Source: CAJQGY01 sp964523375
GTDB lineage: Bacteria; Pseudomonadota; Gammaproteobacteria; Magnimaribacterales; D2472
Assembly: GCA_964523375.1 (NCBI GenBank)
Contig: CAZFYG010000005.1
Coordinates: forward strand, 17,897 to 81,896
Direction of reading: 5' to 3'
Length of the DNA stretch: 64,000 nt
This document shows positions 8,667 to 17,838 of this stretch, piece after piece. The position numbers were made by a program, and so were the translations under genes. How positions within the stretch are numbered: the stretch's first letter is position 1; every line of letters begins with the position of its first letter. The notes below the pieces were generated by a model, which worked only from the letters and a program-made list of their open reading frames with translations, searched no databases and was not told the DNA's origin.

Positions 8667-9641
8667 TTAATCTGGTCTTTTCTCTTGGATATCTTCACCA
8701 AAGCACCTTTGATAATACTCAGCAATTATAGGCTTCTCCGTATCATCACATTTATTAAAGAAACTAAGTTTAAATGATGCGCTTATGTCTTTAAATATAG
8801 TGAAGTTCTCAGCCCATGAAATTACAGTTCTAGGGGACATAATTGTCGAAATATCTCCATTAATAAATCCAGCTCTTGTAAGATTTGCTAATTGGATCAT
8901 ATCTTTAATTAAAGTTTTATTTTTTTGAGATTTTAGTTTTTTAAGCCTTGAAGAGACAACATTAAACTCTTGAGTTGGGCTTAGATAATTCAAAGATGAG
9001 AGAATATGCCATCTATCAAGCTGGCCTTGATTGATTTGCTGAGTGCCATGGTAAAGACCAGTCACATCTCCAAGACCTATTGTGTTAGTTGTCGCAAAAA
9101 GCCTAAAAGATGGGTGAGGGTTAATCACTTTATTTTGATCTAATAACGTTAACTTTCCTTCAACCTCTAAAATTCTTTGAATTACAAACATTACATCAGG
9201 CCTTCCGGCGTCATACTCATCAAAAACTAATGCAACAGGATTCTGAATAGACCACGGCAGTAAACCTTCTTGAAATTCTGTAATTTGCTTACCATCTTTA
9301 AGTTTAATTACATCTTTACCCAACAAGTCTATTCTGCTTATATGGCTATCTAGATTTATTCTCACACAAGGCCAATTTAATCTTGCCGCTACTTGCTCTA
9401 TGTGTGTGGATTTTCCTGTTCCATGAAAACCCTGAACCATGACCCTTCTGTTATGTTGAAATCCTGCAAGGATGGACAAAGTTGTTTCTTGATCAAAAAC
9501 ATAATTATTATCTACTTCTGGAACCCACTCTGTCTTTTCTTTATAACCTTTAACAATCAAATCAGATTTTATTTTAAATACCTCTGATACTTTAAAATCA
9601 GCATTGGGTTTTTGTGGAAGCTGAATATTAGAATTAGACAT
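8667..9641 (-). CDS. cobS: CobS-type AAA+ ATPase (cobaltochelatase-like subunit)
   Basis: 324 residues and strikingly conserved with CobS. Walker A is GFHGTGKST (about 71-79), Walker B is VALVFDE (136-142), with the surrounding CobS hallmarks NRRVMVQG, DSHISRIDLLGKD, YDAGRPDVMF and TGLYHGTQQINQGQLDRW. In the cobaltochelatase complex CobS forms the hexameric ATPase ring that drives CobN-dependent metal insertion together with CobT, which follows directly downstream. It is transcribed away from tesB, and the 113-base space between them holds a 14-bp perfect palindrome. It is distinguished from generic MoxR ATPases by near-identity to CobS in the central domain, although its partner chelatase is not visible here. 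Confidence 0.92.
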   Translation of the reverse strand: MSNSNIQLPQKPNADFKVSEVFKIKSDLIVKGYKEKTEWVPEVDNNYVFDQETTLSILAGFQHNRRVMVQGFHGTGKSTHIEQVAARLNWPCVRINLDSHISRIDLLGKDVIKLKDGKQITEFQEGLLPWSIQNPVALVFDEYDAGRPDVMFVIQRILEVEGKLTLLDQNKVINPHPSFRLFATTNTIGLGDVTGLYHGTQQINQGQLDRWHILSSLNYLSPTQEFNVVSSRLKKLKSQKNKTLIKDMIQLANLTRAGFINGDISTIMSPRTVISWAENFTIFKDISASFKLSFFNKCDDTEKPIIAEYYQRCFGEDIQEKRPD

Positions 9642-9678
9642 TATTTTTTTCCCATTATTTTTTAAAATTATCCTACCT

Positions 9679-9692
9679 TTTGATATATCAAA
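9679..9692. promoter_or_regulatory. Perfect 14-bp palindrome between cobS and tesB
   Basis: TTTGATATATCAAA is perfectly self-complementary. It sits in the 113-base space between the divergent cobS and tesB starts, 37 bases from cobS and 62 from tesB. A TATAAC that could be a tesB -10 element lies at 9732-9737. The position suits an operator, but all-A/T flanks make chance palindromes common in this genome, so confidence is limited. Confidence 0.35.
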
Positions 9693-9754
9693 GTTCTAGT
9701 TTTTTATCAAACAATGTAAGATGTAAACCATTATAACTTAGACAGAGAACCAGA

Positions 9755-10633
9755 ATGCCCGACAAAGAAAATCTTTTAGAAAATTGCTTAGGGCTATTTG
9801 AGCTGAACAGAGTTGATAGAGATATTTATACCTGGACTGGCAAAAACGTTGGGTGGGCAAGAATTTTTGGAGGCCAAGTGATGGCTCAAACTTTGGTTGC
9901 AGCCTACAAAACTGTTAACAAAGATCATTTTGCACATTCATTTCACTCTTATTTTTTAAGACCTGGTCAAATGGATAAACCTATTACATTTACTGTCGAT
10001 AGAATACGAGATGGAAAGAGCTTTACCACCAGAACGGTAAAAGCTATACAAGATGGAGAGGCTATTTTTAGTTGTTCTGTTTCATTTCAAAAGAATGAGG
10101 ATGGCCTAGAGCATCAAATTGAAATGTCAGATTTTCCCTTGCCAGATGGTTTGAAAAACGAACATGAAATTAGAAAAGCAATGGCTAATGATATTGATCC
10201 TAAAATAGCACCTTTATTTTTGAGAAAGCGCGAGGTTGAGATGAGACCAATTGAAGTTCAGGATTATGCTAATCCACAAAAAACACCTCCTTATAAGAAT
10301 ACGTGGATTAGACCCGAAGGAAATCTTCCTGATAATGAAATAATACAACAAGCTTTTTTATTATATATTTCTGATATGGGGCTTTTAGCTGCAGCAAATA
10401 ATCCTCATGGGGTTAATTTTTTGAATGATAATTTACAAGTTGCCAGTCTTGATCATGCAATGTGGTTTCACAGAAAATTGGATCTTAATGACTGGGTTTT
10501 GTACTCAATAGACAGTCCTATATCTGGAAATGCTAGAGGTTATGCAAGAGGAGCAATATACACACAGGCTGGTGTTTTACTTGCATCTTGTGCTCAAGAG
10601 GGATTAATTAGGCAGTGGCCAAGTAAGTCTTAA
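9755..10633 (+). CDS. tesB: Acyl-CoA thioesterase II
   Basis: 292 residues forming the double hotdog fold of TesB. Family features seen: WTGKNVGWARIFGGQVMAQTL near residue 30 (first hotdog), HSFHSYFLRPGQ and GKSFTTRTVKAIQDGEAIFSCSVSFQ in the first domain, and SLDHAMWFHR with its catalytic-site Asp in the second domain, ending with GVLLASCAQEGLIR. It hydrolyses medium- to long-chain acyl-CoA to free fatty acid and CoA in the cytoplasm. Length is the usual for the family. It is a single gene: cobS diverges from it upstream, and downstream it meets hemE tail to tail with a four-base overlap of the two stop codons, leaving no room for a conventional terminator. Confidence 0.93.
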   Translation: MPDKENLLENCLGLFELNRVDRDIYTWTGKNVGWARIFGGQVMAQTLVAAYKTVNKDHFAHSFHSYFLRPGQMDKPITFTVDRIRDGKSFTTRTVKAIQDGEAIFSCSVSFQKNEDGLEHQIEMSDFPLPDGLKNEHEIRKAMANDIDPKIAPLFLRKREVEMRPIEVQDYANPQKTPPYKNTWIRPEGNLPDNEIIQQAFLLYISDMGLLAAANNPHGVNFLNDNLQVASLDHAMWFHRKLDLNDWVLYSIDSPISGNARGYARGAIYTQAGVLLASCAQEGLIRQWPSKS

Positions 10634-11664
10634 TACGATCTAACCAAATCAGTTAAATATTTTATATTCTCAGGATTGATATTGGGAGTTATTCCATGGC
10701 CTAGGTTAAAAATATAACCAGGATAATTTTTGTATCTATCTAAAATTTTGTAAGTTTCTCTTTTGATAGCATCTCTGCTCTCTAATAGAATTGCTGGATT
10801 TAAGTTTCCTTGTATAGAAATTTTTGATTTCAATTGATTTATATCTATTGTGTCCATGGACCAAAAAAGGCTCAAGCAGTCAGCTGAGCTATCTGCAAGA
10901 ACAATGGGTTCACATTTAGGCTCTCTTGCAAATAAAATAATCGGAATAGCCGCAGTAACAGGATCACTTTTGATCATATGTATTAATTTATTGATGTGTT
11001 TAAGAGAATATTCGAAATAATCTGCTTCCGAAAGAAGGTTTGCCCAAGAATCAAAAATTTGAAGAACATTTGCACCAGAAATAACCTGATTTTTTAAATA
11101 TATAAAACAAGCATTAGTAAGTTTCTCTAAAAAAACTTCAGATATGTCAGCATTTTCAGCTACAAAGTTTCTTGTAAATGCAAAGTCTTTAGATGAGCCC
11201 CCCTCAATTGAATATGCTGCTAAGGTCCAAGGACTTCCACAAAAACCAATAAGAGGTATATGTGAAGGTAGTGCAGATCTTATGTTACTTACTGCTTTAT
11301 ATACATAATCTAAATCATCTGGATTAAACTCAGGAAGAGATTCAATATCAGATCTTTTTCTAATTGGATTCCTAAATACAGGACCTTCACCTTCTACAAA
11401 TTCAACTTTAAGTCCAAATGCATCAGGAATAGTTAAGATATCTGAGAAAAGTATAGACGCATCGAGCCTAAACTTATCAATGGGCTGCATTGCAAGTTCA
11501 CAACAGACATCAGGATTTTTGCACATGTCCAAAAAATTTTTAAATTTGCTTCTTACAGCTCTATATTCAGGCATATACCTGCCGGCTTGTCGCATATACC
11601 AGATCGGCGGTACTTCTAAAGGTTCTTTTTTTAATGCTTTTATAAAGGGAGAGTTTTCTATCAT
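10630..11664 (-). CDS. hemE: Uroporphyrinogen decarboxylase
   Basis: About 344 residues. It converts uroporphyrinogen III to coproporphyrinogen III in heme synthesis. The N-terminal signature PPIWYMRQAGRYMPEYR with its two substrate-binding arginines is intact, as are the active-site Asp region (DASILFSDILTIPDAFG), GFCGSPWTLAAY and the C-terminal FNLGHGITP. The start at 11664 is chosen because it begins the conserved N-terminus and overlaps the gltD stop as ATGA; the frame remains open further upstream to 11709 but that stretch is gltD coding sequence. It is therefore translated with gltD, linking heme synthesis to the glutamate supply, although whether that matters physiologically is speculation. 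Confidence 0.95.
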   Translation of the reverse strand: MIENSPFIKALKKEPLEVPPIWYMRQAGRYMPEYRAVRSKFKNFLDMCKNPDVCCELAMQPIDKFRLDASILFSDILTIPDAFGLKVEFVEGEGPVFRNPIRKRSDIESLPEFNPDDLDYVYKAVSNIRSALPSHIPLIGFCGSPWTLAAYSIEGGSSKDFAFTRNFVAENADISEVFLEKLTNACFIYLKNQVISGANVLQIFDSWANLLSEADYFEYSLKHINKLIHMIKSDPVTAAIPIILFAREPKCEPIVLADSSADCLSLFWSMDTIDINQLKSKISIQGNLNPAILLESRDAIKRETYKILDRYKNYPGYIFNLGHGITPNINPENIKYLTDLVRSY

Positions 11665-13322
11665 GAGACGTATTTTATAATACTTTTGGCTGCTTCGCGG
11701 CCTTCCCATATAGCGGTGACAACTAAATCCGAGCCTCTTACCATGTCACCTCCAGAAAATATTTTATTATTCGTGGTTTGAAACTTGAATTCCTGTTTTT
11801 CTTCAGCGAGAACAAGGCCATTTTTTTTGGTCTCAATCTCAAAATCTTTAAACCAATCTGAGGGGCTGGCCCTAAATCCAAATGCAACTATAACTGCATC
11901 AGCTTCATAAATTCTTTCTGAACCCTGAACAGGTACGGGAACTCTTCTTCCATTTTGATCAGGCTCGCCTAGATGAGTATTAACTATTTTCACTCCCTCA
12001 ACGGTATCAGATCCAATTATATCAATGGGTTGAATATTAAATTTAAAATCAACACCTTCCTCTTTTGCATTCTGAACCTCTCTTTTTGATCCAGGCATAT
12101 TCTCCTCATCTCTTCGATATAAACAGGTAACAGACTTTGCTCCTTGTCTTATTGCGGTCCTATTACAATCCATTGCAGTGTCACCCCCTCCCAAGACAAT
12201 CACATCTTTGCCCTTAAGGTTAATAAATCCGTGGTTTTGCTGTTTTATGTTTAATAAATTATTTGTGTTTGAAACTAGGTAGTCTATCGCTTTAAAAACA
12301 CCTGGAAGTTTTTCACCTTCAAATCCACCTTCTAATGACGTATATGTCCCCATCGCTAAAAATACTGCATCATAGTCTTGATAGAGTTGTTGAAATGGAA
12401 TATCTACTCCAATTTCTTTGCCTAGAAAAAATTCTACGCCCATTTCTTCAAGAATTTTTCTTCGTCTTCTGACAACCTTTTTTTCAAGCTTGAATTCAGG
12501 TATACCAAAAGTCAAAAGCCCTCCAATTTCTTCATTTCTATCATATACATGGCTATGGACACCAGATCTTGTAAGAACATCAGCACACGCTATTCCAGCT
12601 GGGCCTGAACCAATAATCGCAACTTTTTTATCAGTCCACTTTCTCATTGACATGTCTGGCTTCCAGCCCATTTCAAAAGCTTTTTCAGTTATGTATTTTT
12701 CAGTTGAACCAATCGTAACAGCACCAAAACCATCATTTAATGTGCATGCGCCTTCACATAGCCTGTCTTGTGGACAAACTCTTCCACAAACTTCTGGGAG
12801 ACTATTTGTTGAATGACATAACTCTGCAGCTTCTATTATATTTCCTTCATTAACAAGCTTTAACCAATCGGGTATGTAATTATGGACGGGACACTTCCAT
12901 TCACAATAAGGATTTCCACAATCAAGACATCTATGCGATTGATTTGATGCCTCCACCTGATTATATTCATTATAGATTTCTACAAAACTAATTTTTCTCT
13001 CTTCAATTGGTTTTTTTGTAGGATCAAATCTTCCTACCTCAAGAAATTGAAAATCATTTTCAATTTCTTGGTGATCAATATACTCATCTCTTAAATTTTG
13101 TTGTTGTGGATGTGAATTGGCTTGTTGTATAGAGTTATTTTTTAATGAATCACGCCATTTAAATAACTCCACCTTTGCTTCATCTAAATCGGATATAGGA
13201 GCAAAAGACTTAGTAATATATTTACCATCTAATCTTATTTTTCCATAAAAATAAGGTGACTTGGGCTGAGTAAAAAGAAGCAACCCTTTTTCTACTCTGT
13301 ATTGTTTATTTTTATTTTGCAT
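11661..13322 (-). CDS. gltD: Glutamate synthase small subunit with an unusual N-terminal extension
   Basis: About 553 residues against roughly 470 for normal GltD. From residue 93 (FLEVGRFDPTKKP) it is a standard NADPH-glutamate synthase beta subunit: Fe-S cysteines in CLDCGNPYCEWKCP near 132, VCGRVCPQDRLCEG, the first dinucleotide fold IGSGPAG near 238, a second one in VLGGGDTAMD, and the C-terminal GGDMVRGSDLVVTAI. It passes electrons from NADPH to GltB. Residues about 8-60 are extra and resemble the N-terminal arm-type DNA-binding domain of tyrosine integrases (pattern SPYFYGKIRLDGKYI then DLDEAKVELFKW). No ATG, GTG or TTG lies close to the conventional start; the only in-frame alternatives before it are inside the extension, so at least part of it is translated. 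ATG at 13322 was preferred because the frame further upstream runs into divergent gltB. No clear Shine-Dalgarno is seen. Confidence 0.92.
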   Translation of the reverse strand: MQNKNKQYRVEKGLLLFTQPKSPYFYGKIRLDGKYITKSFAPISDLDEAKVELFKWRDSLKNNSIQQANSHPQQQNLRDEYIDHQEIENDFQFLEVGRFDPTKKPIEERKISFVEIYNEYNQVEASNQSHRCLDCGNPYCEWKCPVHNYIPDWLKLVNEGNIIEAAELCHSTNSLPEVCGRVCPQDRLCEGACTLNDGFGAVTIGSTEKYITEKAFEMGWKPDMSMRKWTDKKVAIIGSGPAGIACADVLTRSGVHSHVYDRNEEIGGLLTFGIPEFKLEKKVVRRRRKILEEMGVEFFLGKEIGVDIPFQQLYQDYDAVFLAMGTYTSLEGGFEGEKLPGVFKAIDYLVSNTNNLLNIKQQNHGFINLKGKDVIVLGGGDTAMDCNRTAIRQGAKSVTCLYRRDEENMPGSKREVQNAKEEGVDFKFNIQPIDIIGSDTVEGVKIVNTHLGEPDQNGRRVPVPVQGSERIYEADAVIVAFGFRASPSDWFKDFEIETKKNGLVLAEEKQEFKFQTTNNKIFSGGDMVRGSDLVVTAIWEGREAAKSIIKYVS

Positions 13323-13335
13323 AGCTGGGATTTTT

Positions 13336-13411
13336 GTATGACGCAGTATGACACTTTTGGTCTTTAAATGGTAGGCGGTTGTGGTAGAATCATTTTGAAA
13401 AAATATGACAC
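13336..13411. repeat. TATGAC repeats in the gltD-gltB divergent region
   Basis: Three copies in the same orientation: GTATGAC at 13336-13342, GTATGAC at 13346-13352 (start-to-start distance exactly 10 bp, one helical turn) and TATGACAC at 13404-13411, which includes the gltB start codon; TATGACAC also occurs at 13347-13354. Regularly phased direct repeats in an 82-base divergent control region look like a binding array for a regulator of both genes. A possible -10 element for gltB, TAGAAT, is at 13385-13390. Binding by any protein is inference. Confidence 0.45.
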
Positions 13412-16400
13412 AACTATTTAATAAAAAAGATTTTAGAGATAACTGCGGGTTTGGGCTCATAGCAAATACTCATGGCATTAAATCTCACTCTATTTTAACT
13501 AAATCTATAGATGCTCTTGTAAGTATGACGCATAGGGGTGGAGTAGGCTCTGATGGAAAGACAGGTGATGGGTGTGGACTCTTATTTGATATCAACCATA
13601 ACTACTTTAGAAACATAATTAAACAGGAGCAAGATATATTTATTGACGAAGAGTTTGCTATTGGCCAACTATTCCTCACACAAACTATAGATACACTAGT
13701 CCCGCAATTAGAAGAAATTTTAAAGCAAGAATCATTAAAATTAATCTCACTAAGGGAAGTGCCTGTAAATAAAAATATTCTAGGTGACATTGCACTTGAA
13801 TGTTGCCCTAACATCTATCAAATTTTTGTTGGCTCTAGTGATGAAGTATTTAATGAGCAAAAGTTTGAGTCAAATATCCTTCAAGCTAGAAAATTTATTG
13901 AAGAAATCTATGCAGACGATGAAACTTTATATTTGTGCAGCTTTTCACCCAAAACAATAGTGTACAAAGGTTTAATGCTTCCTAACGCTTTAAAAGATTT
14001 TTATACAGAGCTTCAAGATCCCAAATTTGAAATTTCAACATGTGTTTTCCATCAGAGGTTTTCAACAAACACCAGCCCAAGATGGCACCTTGCTCAGCCA
14101 TTTAGGTTGCTTGCACACAATGGAGAGATTAATGCTATTCGAGGTAATCGTAATTGGGTAAAGGCAAGATCTAATAAATTTACAACACCACATATTCCAA
14201 AAATACAATCATTTAAGGAGCTGGTAAACGAGAAAGGATCAGACTCCTCATCGTTGGATAACATGGTAGAGCTCTTGGTAAAAGGTGGTATTGATCTTTT
14301 CAGGGCAATTAGAATGGTGCTGCCACCAGCATGGCAAAATACTCAGACGCTTGACGCGGATATAAGAGCATTTCATGAATATAATTCAATGCATATGGAG
14401 CCATGGGACGGCCCGGCTGGCATTGTTATGGCAGACGGTAAGTGGGCTGTATGTATATTAGATAGAAATGGTTTGAGGCCAGCAAGATATCAGCTAGATA
14501 ATGATAATACTATTACCATAGCCTCAGAAACAGGCGTAAATCCTATTACAAATTCATTGGTAAAATCTAAGGGAAGAGTCCAGCCTGGTGGCATTCTTGC
14601 TATTAACACTGATACAGGTGAAATTTATAACCAAGATAGAATAGATAACGTATTAAAGACTAAAAACCCATACAGAAAATGGTTAAAAGAAAATGCTCTT
14701 TACATTGAATCAAGCTTAGACTCCTATGAAGGCCCTGGACTCAAATCAATTAATCAAAGCGAATTTATAGAAACAACAAAACAATTTCTTTTATTTAAAG
14801 AAGAAAGAACGTCAGTAATAAAACCTTTGGCAGTTGAGTCACAAGAAGGGACCGGTTCCATGGGAGACGATACTGCTTTAGCAGTCATGAGCAAAATGCA
14901 TAGGCAAATTTATGATTTTTTTAGACAGCAATTTGCTCAAGTTACAAACCCTCCAATAGACTCCTTAAGAGAAGTCGGCGTAATGTCGCTCGAAACATGT
15001 TTTGGTCCTGAATTGAACATATATGAAGAGTCTCCAGCTCATGCAAGGAGGCTTGTTACAACATCCCCAGTTTTATCATATAAAAAACTTCAATCACTTT
15101 TAAATAATCCATATTTTAAAGTAAAAGAATTTGACTTAGTTTTTGATAGTGATATTTCGCTTGAAGCCGCTTTAGATATCTTAAAAGCAGAGGTTGTCTC
15201 AGCTGTTAAGAAGGGTAATTCTATTATTCACCTTGTCGAAGAAATGCCAGATGAGAATTATTTATCAATTAACTCACTGCTTGCTGTTGGCGCCGTCCAT
15301 CAAGAACTCGTCTCTCTTGGCTTAAGGTCTGATGCAAATATAGTCACCACATCATCTTCAGCTAGAGATACTCATCAGATTGCATGTCTTATAGGATTTG
15401 GAGCTACCGCTGTTTACCCAACTCTTGCGTATCAAACCATTCTTGATTTATCTATGAGAAAGGAGCTTAAAGGCTCGGCTCATGAAAATTGTGCAAGATA
15501 TAGAAAAGGCGTTAATAAGGGATTATTAAAAATTATTTCAAAAATGGGTATATCAACAATTTCAAGCTATAGAGGTTCTCAGCTATTTGAAATAGTTGGC
15601 CTTGGAGACGATATTGTACAAAAATGTTTTACAAATACTACTAGTAGAATAAAGGGTAAGTCTTTTCAAGATTTAGATGTTGAGCTCAGATCCTTGGATG
15701 AGTATGCAAGATCAAATTTAGCAGATATCAATGTTGGAGGACTCTTGAAGTATATACATGGTGGCGAATATCATGCTTATAACCCTGAAATTGTAAAGAA
15801 ATTGCAAGAAGCTGTTTCTTCTGGATCAGAGGCTGTGTATAGACAATATGCAGAGTTAGTTGATAACAGAGCTCCAGCAATGTTAAGAGACCTTCTTGTA
15901 TTAAAAAAAATACAACATCCACAGGACATAAAAGCAGTAGAGCCAGTTAAAAAGATTTTAAAAAGATTTGATTCTGCTGGAATGAGTCTTGGTGCCTTAT
16001 CTCCCAAAGCTCATGAAACTCTTGCAGAAGCAATGAATCACCTTGGAGCCAGGTCTAATTCTGGAGAGGGCGGAGAAGCAGTAGAGCGCTATGGTACTGA
16101 AAAAATGTCAAAGATTAAGCAAATTGCTTCAGGTAGATTTGGCGTAACCCCTCATTATTTAGTGAATGCAGAAGTGCTTCAAATAAAAATAGCTCAAGGA
16201 GCTAAACCTGGAGAGGGCGGCCAACTCCCCGGTGGAAAAGTAAATCAGTTAATCGCTAAACTAAGATATTCAACACCTGGAGTGACCCTTATATCGCCTC
16301 CACCTCATCATGATATCTATTCAATAGAGGATTTAGCTCAACTTATATATGATTTAAAAGAGGTAAATCCCAAGGCTCTTGTGTCTGTGAAGCTAGTATC

Positions 16401-17838
16401 TGAACCAGGGGTTGGAACTATAGCTTCAGGAGTTGCAAAGGCATACGCTGATTTAATTACAATATCTGGTCATGATGGCGGCACTGGTGCAAGCCCATTA
16501 ACTTCAATTAGATATGCAGGCTCGCCTTGGGAACTAGGCTTAGCAGAAGCACATCAAAGCTTAAGAGATAGTGGTTTGAGGCATAAAGTTAGGCTTCAAG
16601 CTGATGGAGGAATGAAAACAGGCTTGGATGTTATAAAAGCTGCAATATTAGGGGCAGAATCATTTGGATTTGGAACAGGCCCTATGATTGCAATGGGTTG
16701 TAAATATTTAAGAATATGCCATTTAAACAATTGCGCAACAGGTGTTGCGACACAAAGAGACGATTTGATAAAACATCATTTTGTTGGTGAAAAACAAAAA
16801 GTAATAAATTATTTTGAGTTTATAGCTAATGATGTAAGAAATTATTTATCAATTCTCGGGGTTATAAAACTTGAAGATTTAATAGGGCAAACCCAATACC
16901 TAGAGAAATTAAATACTATTGATCCTCAGTATAAATCTATAGACCTTAGTGGGCTGCTTCATAAAGATATTGAAACAAGTGAGCCTTTTTTCTGTACTGA
17001 AAAACACAATAAACCATGGGATAAAGGACTGCTTGCTAAAAAAATATTAAGTGATGTTAAAGATAGTATAGATAATGATGAGTCTTTAACAGTTGCATAC
17101 CACATTAGAAATACAGACAGATCGATAGGAGCAAGAGTTTCCGGCTATGTTGCAACTCAAAAGGGAGAGGCAGGTCTTTCCAGCCCTATTAGTATTAATT
17201 TTGATGGATCAGCAGGGCAAAGCTTTGGTTGCTGGAATGCAAATGGAGTCAACCTTACAATCAATGGCGACGCTAATGATTATGTTGGAAAGGGGATGAA
17301 TGGCGGAAAAATAATCATTAAAAATGATAATAATTTTGCATTAAATGATCGAAATACTGTTCTAGCAGGCAATACTTGTTTGTATGGAGCTACTGGTGGA
17401 GAATTATTTGTTGGCGGTCGTGTAGGTGAGAGGTTTGGGGTAAGAAACTCAGGGGCAAATGCGGTAATTGAAGGCTCAGGTGATCATTGTTGTGAATACA
17501 TGACAGGCGGGCATATAACAGTCTTAGGTTCTGTTGGGGCTAATTTTGGAGCAGGTATGACTGGTGGTTTTGCTTATGTTTTAGATGAAGATCGAACATT
17601 TTTTGATAAGTGTAATAGAAGCATGGTTAACATTGAAAGAATAACAACCGAAGACATGCAGCCACACAGAAAGCATCTTAAAGAAATTATTGAGAAACAT
17701 TACAAAAATACTAAAAGCCCAAAATCAAAACAAATATACGAAGATTTTGACAGGTTTGAACCTCATTTTTGGCTTGTTTCGCCAGCAGCGCTTAATATTC
17801 AAGATTTATTAAAAGCCACGAGATCTAACGCAGCTTAG
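13405..17838 (+). CDS. gltB: Glutamate synthase (NADPH) large subunit
   Basis: 1477 residues. The N-terminal glutamine amidotransferase domain matures at Cys-14 (motif RDNCGFGLIA), leaving a 13-residue propeptide. Further on are FHQRFSTNTSPRW and the amidotransferase core, a central domain, the FMN-binding synthase domain (GARSNSGEGGE, KPGEGGQLPGGKV, SGHDGGTGASP), the 3Fe-4S cysteines in CKYLRICHLNNC near 1099-1110, and the C-terminal glycine-rich beta-helix (GGELFVGGRVGERFGVRNSG). With GltD it makes two glutamates from glutamine and 2-oxoglutarate. It is transcribed away from gltD rather than in the usual gltBD operon. No Shine-Dalgarno is visible before the ATG, and a candidate TAGAAT lies only 14 bases upstream, so the leader is short. 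It meets aroB tail to tail with a four-base overlap. Confidence 0.97.
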   Translation: MTQLFNKKDFRDNCGFGLIANTHGIKSHSILTKSIDALVSMTHRGGVGSDGKTGDGCGLLFDINHNYFRNIIKQEQDIFIDEEFAIGQLFLTQTIDTLVPQLEEILKQESLKLISLREVPVNKNILGDIALECCPNIYQIFVGSSDEVFNEQKFESNILQARKFIEEIYADDETLYLCSFSPKTIVYKGLMLPNALKDFYTELQDPKFEISTCVFHQRFSTNTSPRWHLAQPFRLLAHNGEINAIRGNRNWVKARSNKFTTPHIPKIQSFKELVNEKGSDSSSLDNMVELLVKGGIDLFRAIRMVLPPAWQNTQTLDADIRAFHEYNSMHMEPWDGPAGIVMADGKWAVCILDRNGLRPARYQLDNDNTITIASETGVNPITNSLVKSKGRVQPGGILAINTDTGEIYNQDRIDNVLKTKNPYRKWLKENALYIESSLDSYEGPGLKSINQSEFIETTKQFLLFKEERTSVIKPLAVESQEGTGSMGDDTALAVMSKMHRQIYDFFRQQFAQVTNPPIDSLREVGVMSLETCFGPELNIYEESPAHARRLVTTSPVLSYKKLQSLLNNPYFKVKEFDLVFDSDISLEAALDILKAEVVSAVKKGNSIIHLVEEMPDENYLSINSLLAVGAVHQELVSLGLRSDANIVTTSSSARDTHQIACLIGFGATAVYPTLAYQTILDLSMRKELKGSAHENCARYRKGVNKGLLKIISKMGISTISSYRGSQLFEIVGLGDDIVQKCFTNTTSRIKGKSFQDLDVELRSLDEYARSNLADINVGGLLKYIHGGEYHAYNPEIVKKLQEAVSSGSEAVYRQYAELVDNRAPAMLRDLLVLKKIQHPQDIKAVEPVKKILKRFDSAGMSLGALSPKAHETLAEAMNHLGARSNSGEGGEAVERYGTEKMSKIKQIASGRFGVTPHYLVNAEVLQIKIAQGAKPGEGGQLPGGKVNQLIAKLRYSTPGVTLISPPPHHDIYSIEDLAQLIYDLKEVNPKALVSVKLVSEPGVGTIASGVAKAYADLITISGHDGGTGASPLTSIRYAGSPWELGLAEAHQSLRDSGLRHKVRLQADGGMKTGLDVIKAAILGAESFGFGTGPMIAMGCKYLRICHLNNCATGVATQRDDLIKHHFVGEKQKVINYFEFIANDVRNYLSILGVIKLEDLIGQTQYLEKLNTIDPQYKSIDLSGLLHKDIETSEPFFCTEKHNKPWDKGLLAKKILSDVKDSIDNDESLTVAYHIRNTDRSIGARVSGYVATQKGEAGLSSPISINFDGSAGQSFGCWNANGVNLTINGDANDYVGKGMNGGKIIIKNDNNFALNDRNTVLAGNTCLYGATGGELFVGGRVGERFGVRNSGANAVIEGSGDHCCEYMTGGHITVLGSVGANFGAGMTGGFAYVLDEDRTFFDKCNRSMVNIERITTEDMQPHRKHLKEIIEKHYKNTKSPKSKQIYEDFDRFEPHFWLVSPAALNIQDLLKATRSNAA

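Noticed and set aside
8650..9760. Cobalamin riboswitch before cobS
   Set aside because: The 113-base gap lacks recognisable B12-box sequence and is too small for a full element plus divergent promoters.
13323..13460. Longer open frame for gltD reaching 13460
   Set aside because: The region beyond 13405 is the start of gltB on the other strand, and the ATG at 13322 already includes the extension.
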